A stretch of 56,359 bases of DNA from JAEUKQ01 sp044227605. Lineage in GTDB: Bacteria > Pseudomonadota > Alphaproteobacteria > JAEUKQ01. The translations under genes and the position numbers were made by a program. The notes beneath the pieces were generated by a model that saw nothing but the letters and a program-made list of their open reading frames with translations, was not told the origin of the DNA and made no database searches. The stretch lies in contig JBGAWJ010000003.1 of NCBI GenBank assembly GCA_044227605.1, positions 1 through 56,359 of the forward strand, given 5' to 3'. Shown one piece after another: positions 52,206 through 56,359 of this stretch. How positions within the stretch are numbered: the first letter of the stretch is position 1; every line of letters begins with the position of its first letter.

Positions 52206-53206
52206 ATGATGAGAATGATCATTTTACCAGCAAGGATATAAAGTTTATGGACAGAAATTTAGCTTTGGAAGCCGTTCGTGTTACTGAGGCCGCCGCCTTG
52301 GCTGCTGCAAAATTGATGGGTCAGGGAAATGAAAAAGCAGCTGATCAAGCAGCGGTGGATGCCATGCGCCGGGCCTTCAACAGTTTGGCGATTGAGGGTA
52401 CCGTCGTGATTGGGGAGGGGGAGCGGGATGAAGCACCCATGTTATATATAGGGGAAAAGGTGGGGGCCGGTGGGCCAAAAATTGACATAGCCCTTGATCC
52501 GCTTGAGGGAACCTCGATCACCGCCAAGGGTGGGCCCAATGCCTTAGCGGTGGTTGCCATGGCCTCCGCGGGAGGATTTTTATATGCCCCTGATGTTTAT
52601 ATGAATAAAATTGCGGTGGGCGGCGGCGTGCCAAGGCATGCCATTGATCTTGATGCAAAACCTGCTGAGAATATTAAAGCCGTGGCTAAGTGCCGTGGGG
52701 TTGATGTGGGCGATATCGTCGTTTGTATTTTAGACCGTCCCCGTCATGCGGAATTAATTAGCCAGGTGCGGGCCGCGGGCGCCCGGATTATGTTGATTGA
52801 TGATGGTGATGTTAGCGCCGTTATTGCTACCAGCCAGCCGGATACCGGGGTGGATATGTATATGGGGATTGGTGGGGCGCCGGAGGGGGTATTGGCCGCT
52901 GCTGCCCTTCGGTGTACGGGCGGATTTATCCAGGGTCGCCTGTTATTTCGGAATGACACAGAGAAAAAGCGGGCGGATAAATGCGGCATTACCGATTTAA
53001 CCCGTAAATACAGTTTAGAAGAATTGGCCCATGGGGATGTTATGTTTGCGGCCACTGGGGTCACGGATGGCAGCATGCTGCATGGGGTGCGGCGGAATCG
53101 GCAAAGTGGCCGGACGCATTCGGTGGTCATGCGTTCAAAAACAGGTACGGTGCGCTTTATCCAAGCCCACCATGATTTCAGCCGGAAGCAACCGTTGTCT
53201 TCCTAG
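52202..53206 (+). CDS. glpX: Fructose-1,6-bisphosphatase class II
   Basis: GlpX dephosphorylates fructose-1,6-bisphosphate in gluconeogenesis. Metal-binding blocks GEGERDEAPMLYIGE (about residues 70-85) and LDPLEGTSITAKG (about 97-109), with FAATGVTDGSMLHGV near the end, are characteristic. 334 residues is normal. It overlaps the upstream lipoprotein gene by four bases and precedes recJ by ten, so the three form one transcript. No class I fructose bisphosphatase gene is in view. Confidence 0.96.
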   Translation: MNDENDHFTSKDIKFMDRNLALEAVRVTEAAALAAAKLMGQGNEKAADQAAVDAMRRAFNSLAIEGTVVIGEGERDEAPMLYIGEKVGAGGPKIDIALDPLEGTSITAKGGPNALAVVAMASAGGFLYAPDVYMNKIAVGGGVPRHAIDLDAKPAENIKAVAKCRGVDVGDIVVCILDRPRHAELISQVRAAGARIMLIDDGDVSAVIATSQPDTGVDMYMGIGGAPEGVLAAAALRCTGGFIQGRLLFRNDTEKKRADKCGITDLTRKYSLEELAHGDVMFAATGVTDGSMLHGVRRNRQSGRTHSVVMRSKTGTVRFIQAHHDFSRKQPLSS

Positions 53207-53216
53207 GATTTAAGTT

Positions 53217-55016
53217 ATGCAAGATGGGTTGGCTTTTCTGGGCGTCCAACAATCAGTAACCGGAAAAAAATGGCAACAACGATCGGGTTCCGAGCGTTTG
53301 GGGCTGGCTATAGCCCAACGCTTACAATTGCCCGAAATTGTTGGGGTATTACTGGCAGGCCGCGGTATTGCTATTGATGATGCCCCTGGTTTTTTAACCC
53401 CTACCTTGCGTGATTTGCTGCCTGATCCTTTGGTGATACCGGGAATGGATGCCGGAATTGTAAGGGTTCTAGGCGCCTTGTGCCAGCAGGAAAAAATCGC
53501 CATTTTTGGTGATTATGACGTGGACGGTGCTACATCCGCGAGTCTGCTCAAAAGGTTTTTTGATGCTTTGGATGTTCCTGTCCGCCTATATATCCCCGAC
53601 CGTATGTTGGAAGGGTATGGCCTGAATTTTAAAGCCATGCAACAACTTCACCAGGAAGGGATTAGGCTGGTTATCACGGTTGATTGTGGCACCTCATCGG
53701 TTGAGGTGATCGCTAAAGCTTTAGAAATCGGATTGGCAACGGTGGTGATCGATCATCATGTGGCAGATGCCAATCTTCCCCAAGCCGCAGCTGTTATCAA
53801 CCCTAACCGGCTGGATACCCCTGCTGATATTCGTCAGTCTTACGGGCAATTGGCCGCCGTTGGAGTGACCTTCTTATTTTTGGTCGGTCTTAACCGGGCG
53901 TTGCGGCAACAGAACTTTTATCAAGGTAGCCGCAGTGAGCCTGATTTACGGCAATGGTTAGATATTGTGGCTTTAGGAACCATCTGTGATGTGGTGCCCT
54001 TAAGGGGGCTTAACAGGGCTTTTGTTAGCCAAGGCTTGAAAATTATGGCGCAGCAGGGTAACCCCGGATTAAAAGCGTTGATGACGGTGACGGCTTTAGA
54101 CCAAGCACCCAGTGCTTATCATGCGGGCTATGTTTTGGGCCCCCGCATTAATGCAGGGGGGCGGATCGGCACGGCGGATTTAGGGGTGCGGTTATTATCC
54201 ACGAACGACTTTCTAGAAGCCCAGGGGATTGCCGAACAATTGCACCGCCTAAACCAAGAACGCCAGGAGTTGGAGCAAAAAGCTTTTGAAGAAGCCCTAT
54301 GGATGGCAAAAAGCCAGCAATTATCCCAGCCGACCGATATTTTACTTGTGGCCTCACCAGCGTGGCATCAGGGGATTATCGGTATTATCGCCGGACGCCT
54401 CAAGGAACATTTTCATCGACCGGTTTTTGTCGTCAACCTCCAAGACCAGGTTGCCAAGGGATCGGGAAGATCTGTCCAGGGGCTTGATTTAGGGACTGCC
54501 GTTATTGCGGCCCGACAAGCAGGTTTGGTGCAGGCAGGTGGGGGACATCCCATGGCCGCTGGCTTTACCGCCGATGCGTCAGATCTTGACCCATTAAAAG
54601 TTTTTTTAAACCAGCATTTAAGACAGCAAGCGCGCCAGGTTTCTTATATACCGGCTATGGAAATTGACGGCTTATTAACTGCCCAAGCGTTAACCCCGGC
54701 TTTATATCAACAGATCACCCAAATCGGTCCCTTTGGCAATGGCAATCCAGAACCGCGTTTCGCCATTGCCGATGTGCGGTTTTTAAAAACAGAAATCGTT
54801 GCGGAGAAACATGTGCGCTGTCTGGCAATCGGGCAAGACCGCAAAAGTTTTAAGGCAATGGCTTTCCGGGCGGCGTCCTTACCGTTAGGGCAATTATTGC
54901 TGAAACCCCATGCCTTTTTCCATTTGGCCGGTACCCTACGCCTGAATTTATGGAATGACCGCGAGGATATCCAGTTTATCATTGAAGATGCGGTTATTTC
55001 TGACCGTCAAGGCTAG
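53217..55016 (+). CDS. recJ: Single-stranded-DNA-specific exonuclease RecJ
   Basis: RecJ degrades ssDNA 5' to 3' in recombination and mismatch repair. The DHH phosphoesterase motifs are complete: GDYDVDGATSASLL (about 99-112), VTVDCGTSS, VIDHHVADANLP (about 178) and the DHHA1 part GPRINAGGRIGTADLGV plus GGGHPMAAGFT. 599 residues is normal for alphaproteobacteria. It follows glpX by ten bases on the same strand. Confidence 0.97.
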   Translation: MQDGLAFLGVQQSVTGKKWQQRSGSERLGLAIAQRLQLPEIVGVLLAGRGIAIDDAPGFLTPTLRDLLPDPLVIPGMDAGIVRVLGALCQQEKIAIFGDYDVDGATSASLLKRFFDALDVPVRLYIPDRMLEGYGLNFKAMQQLHQEGIRLVITVDCGTSSVEVIAKALEIGLATVVIDHHVADANLPQAAAVINPNRLDTPADIRQSYGQLAAVGVTFLFLVGLNRALRQQNFYQGSRSEPDLRQWLDIVALGTICDVVPLRGLNRAFVSQGLKIMAQQGNPGLKALMTVTALDQAPSAYHAGYVLGPRINAGGRIGTADLGVRLLSTNDFLEAQGIAEQLHRLNQERQELEQKAFEEALWMAKSQQLSQPTDILLVASPAWHQGIIGIIAGRLKEHFHRPVFVVNLQDQVAKGSGRSVQGLDLGTAVIAARQAGLVQAGGGHPMAAGFTADASDLDPLKVFLNQHLRQQARQVSYIPAMEIDGLLTAQALTPALYQQITQIGPFGNGNPEPRFAIADVRFLKTEIVAEKHVRCLAIGQDRKSFKAMAFRAASLPLGQLLLKPHAFFHLAGTLRLNLWNDREDIQFIIEDAVISDRQG

Positions 55017-55021
55017 GGGGA

Positions 55022-55486
55022 CTAGCGAACGGTTACTTGCACCGCATAGCAGCCAGATTTGGCAAAAGTCAGCTCAACTCGGAACTGGGATTTGGGCGCC
55101 AAAATTTGGGACAAATCCGTTAACATGATATGAGAATCATTCGGCATAAAAACCACCTGCTGCTCGGCGGGAATGAACACGGCTCCGTGCGCGCGCATCA
55201 TCAGTACCGTCCCGTCTGTCCTTGTTTCGTGAAGGGCCGCTTTCTTGGCAACATTGGTTTCAACCTTGATTAATTGATCAGGCTGCAATGATTGATTTGT
55301 TAAGGTCAGATAAATAGCGGCAGGCATTTGTTGATTGGTTACAGGCCTTGCCCAGGCGTTGGAAACCACAATTGTTTGGTCATTTTTGCATTCTGCGGCC
55401 ATTGTGATTGCTATCATGCTGGTCAATAGACTGATCAGGATGAACAGTAATTTAAAGAACGTCCAAGGATTGGTAAAGATAAGCAT
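55022..55486 (-). CDS. PCu(A)C copper chaperone
   Basis: Periplasmic copper chaperone that helps load the CuA site of cytochrome oxidase. The 154-residue protein has a signal/anchor at its N-terminus (FFKLLFILISLLTSMIAITM, then AAEC) and the copper ligands H86, M96/M97, H119 and M121, matching the H(M)x10Mx21HxM pattern approximately. It is converging on recJ, with a five-base gap. The SCO1 gene lies upstream on the same strand 57 bases away, so the two are a copper-delivery operon. Confidence 0.9.
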   Translation of the reverse strand: MLIFTNPWTFFKLLFILISLLTSMIAITMAAECKNDQTIVVSNAWARPVTNQQMPAAIYLTLTNQSLQPDQLIKVETNVAKKAALHETRTDGTVLMMRAHGAVFIPAEQQVVFMPNDSHIMLTDLSQILAPKSQFRVELTFAKSGCYAVQVTVR

Positions 55487-55543
55487 ATGTGGAAATCCTT
55501 TTTTCTCTTTAGCAGGTCTTTGTAAGGGGTTCGCTAATTTTTT

Positions 55544-56161
55544 TTAATTCAACATTTTTTGCAGGGTGATAACAATGTCTTCCGCGGGATCATTCCAACG
55601 GAAAACACGATCAAAAACGCCTTGCGGATTAACTAGGTAAAAATAACCCGAATGGTCAATGCCGTATCCGTCGGGCAAATCCACCTGTTCCACGCGGCTA
55701 TAATAGACCCGGAAGGCGGCCGCCGTTTTTTGAATATCGCTCGTACTGCCGCTTAATCCCAAAAGGGCGGGATAAAAAGTGCGGGCATATTCGCCAGCGA
55801 TGGCCGGTGTATCCCGCTCAGGATCAAGGGTGATAAAAATCCCTTGAAGCTTATGGGCTTTTTGCCCCAACCCCTCTAAAATAATGGCCATTTTATCAAG
55901 AGCAGTCGGGCAAATATCAGGGCAATGGGTGAAGCCAAAAAATATCAACTGCCATTTTCCAGGAAAATCTTGGTTGGTTACCGTTTTTCCTTGGGCATTG
56001 GTTAATTGAAATTCCGTACGGATTAAGCTTGGGGCAGGAGAGGGGGGCAATTGAGGAGAGGGGGATTGCAGATAACCCCAAATTATACCAACGCCTAAAA
56101 AACCCAGCGAACATAAAAGGGCAATGATGAAATACCGGAAGGTTTTTGATAATTGCGGCAT
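55544..56161 (-). CDS. SCO1/SenC family cytochrome oxidase assembly protein
   Basis: The 205-residue protein is anchored by one N-terminal span (FIIALLCSLGFLGVGIIWGY) and has a thioredoxin-like domain with FTHCPDICP (C80 and C84), TLDPERDTP, and the distal copper ligand H170 in GIDHSGYFYLVNPQG. SCO proteins deliver copper to, or act as thiol reductase for, CuA of cytochrome c oxidase. With PCuAC it forms the standard pair. The ATG at 56161 has GGA six bases upstream. Upstream, 56162-56359, I see no gene. Confidence 0.95.
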   Translation of the reverse strand: MPQLSKTFRYFIIALLCSLGFLGVGIIWGYLQSPSPQLPPSPAPSLIRTEFQLTNAQGKTVTNQDFPGKWQLIFFGFTHCPDICPTALDKMAIILEGLGQKAHKLQGIFITLDPERDTPAIAGEYARTFYPALLGLSGSTSDIQKTAAAFRVYYSRVEQVDLPDGYGIDHSGYFYLVNPQGVFDRVFRWNDPAEDIVITLQKMLN

Positions 56162-56359
56162 CAGACATCCATAGGAATTGAATAGGTATATCTAGCATCA
56201 AGTCGATGAAGGAAGAAAGCATTATAATGTCACATTTCTCTAATCTGGCAATTGATTAGGGTGCTAAAAATCCTTACCGATCATGATTCTTGGTTCTGTC
56301 TATAAGAAAAAACGTGGGAAATCAGAAAGCCAGTGGAAGAATCTGTTGATTTTCAAATG

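Overview
The window reads as a chromosomal segment of a low- to mid-GC alphaproteobacterium, most like a Rhodospirillales-type or host-associated lineage (genus not determinable by eye). The pointers are a fused indolepyruvate ferredoxin oxidoreductase, a Suv3-like helicase coupled to an S4-domain protein, the very large (about 1600 residue) NAD-glutamate dehydrogenase, System I cytochrome c biogenesis genes (ccmABC), a class I PHA synthase, the glpX-recJ pair, and a SCO1/PCuAC copper-delivery pair. There is no phage, transposase or CRISPR array in view. Two tRNA genes are present, Ala(CGC) and Ser(CGA).

Layout. 1-5.2 kb (minus): the oxidoreductase, running off the left edge, then the helicase and S4 protein. 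5.35-10.2 kb: htpG with a damaged 5' end, a gap with a possible threonine aldolase relic, and acnA. 10.4-12.5 kb: ccmABC. 12.5-14.5 kb: a helix-turn-helix protein, a disordered glycine/asparagine/proline-rich protein and tRNA-Ala. 14.9-21.8 kb: a small membrane protein, NAD-GDH and a UMF1-type transporter. 21.9-25.3 kb: heparinase-like protein, rpe and an EamA transporter. 25.25-30.1 kb: a copper-resistance island, cueR-copA on one strand and copZ-multicopper oxidase on the other. Its central gap holds two oppositely directed promoters with the 19-bp spacer typical of MerR/CueR control.

30.2-34.0 kb is a patch of short, unrecognised membrane and exported proteins flanked by tRNA-Ser and secA. 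It contains a partial tandem duplication and a pair of exported paralogues sharing a signal peptide and a C-terminal LGYQ..LVL.D.C(x10)C signature. This is the best candidate for something undescribed. 34.1-39.3 kb: secA, then argJ and a GNAT-Nudix fusion on the other strand. 39.4-45.7 kb: an exported protein of unknown function, an NDUFAF5-like methyltransferase, glyQS and two Sel1-type genes, one truncated. 45.7-48.6 kb: a coupled adaptor/permease/ATPase export operon whose ATPase has lost its D-loop and H-loop region by an out-of-frame deletion. 48.7-56.2 kb: an FAD oxidoreductase, phaC, a small lipoprotein coupled to glpX, recJ, and the PCuAC and SCO1 genes.

Themes. Copper handling recurs (CueR/CopA/CopZ/multicopper oxidase plus SCO1/PCuAC), alongside respiration and haem export (ccmABC, acnA, NAD-GDH). 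Several loci look decayed or rearranged (htpG 5' end, exporter ATPase, Sel1 fragment, duplicated small membrane gene, possible aldolase relic). This fits a genome undergoing some gene loss, although assembly errors could explain individual cases. All calls come from reading translated sequence and motifs; no database search was run.
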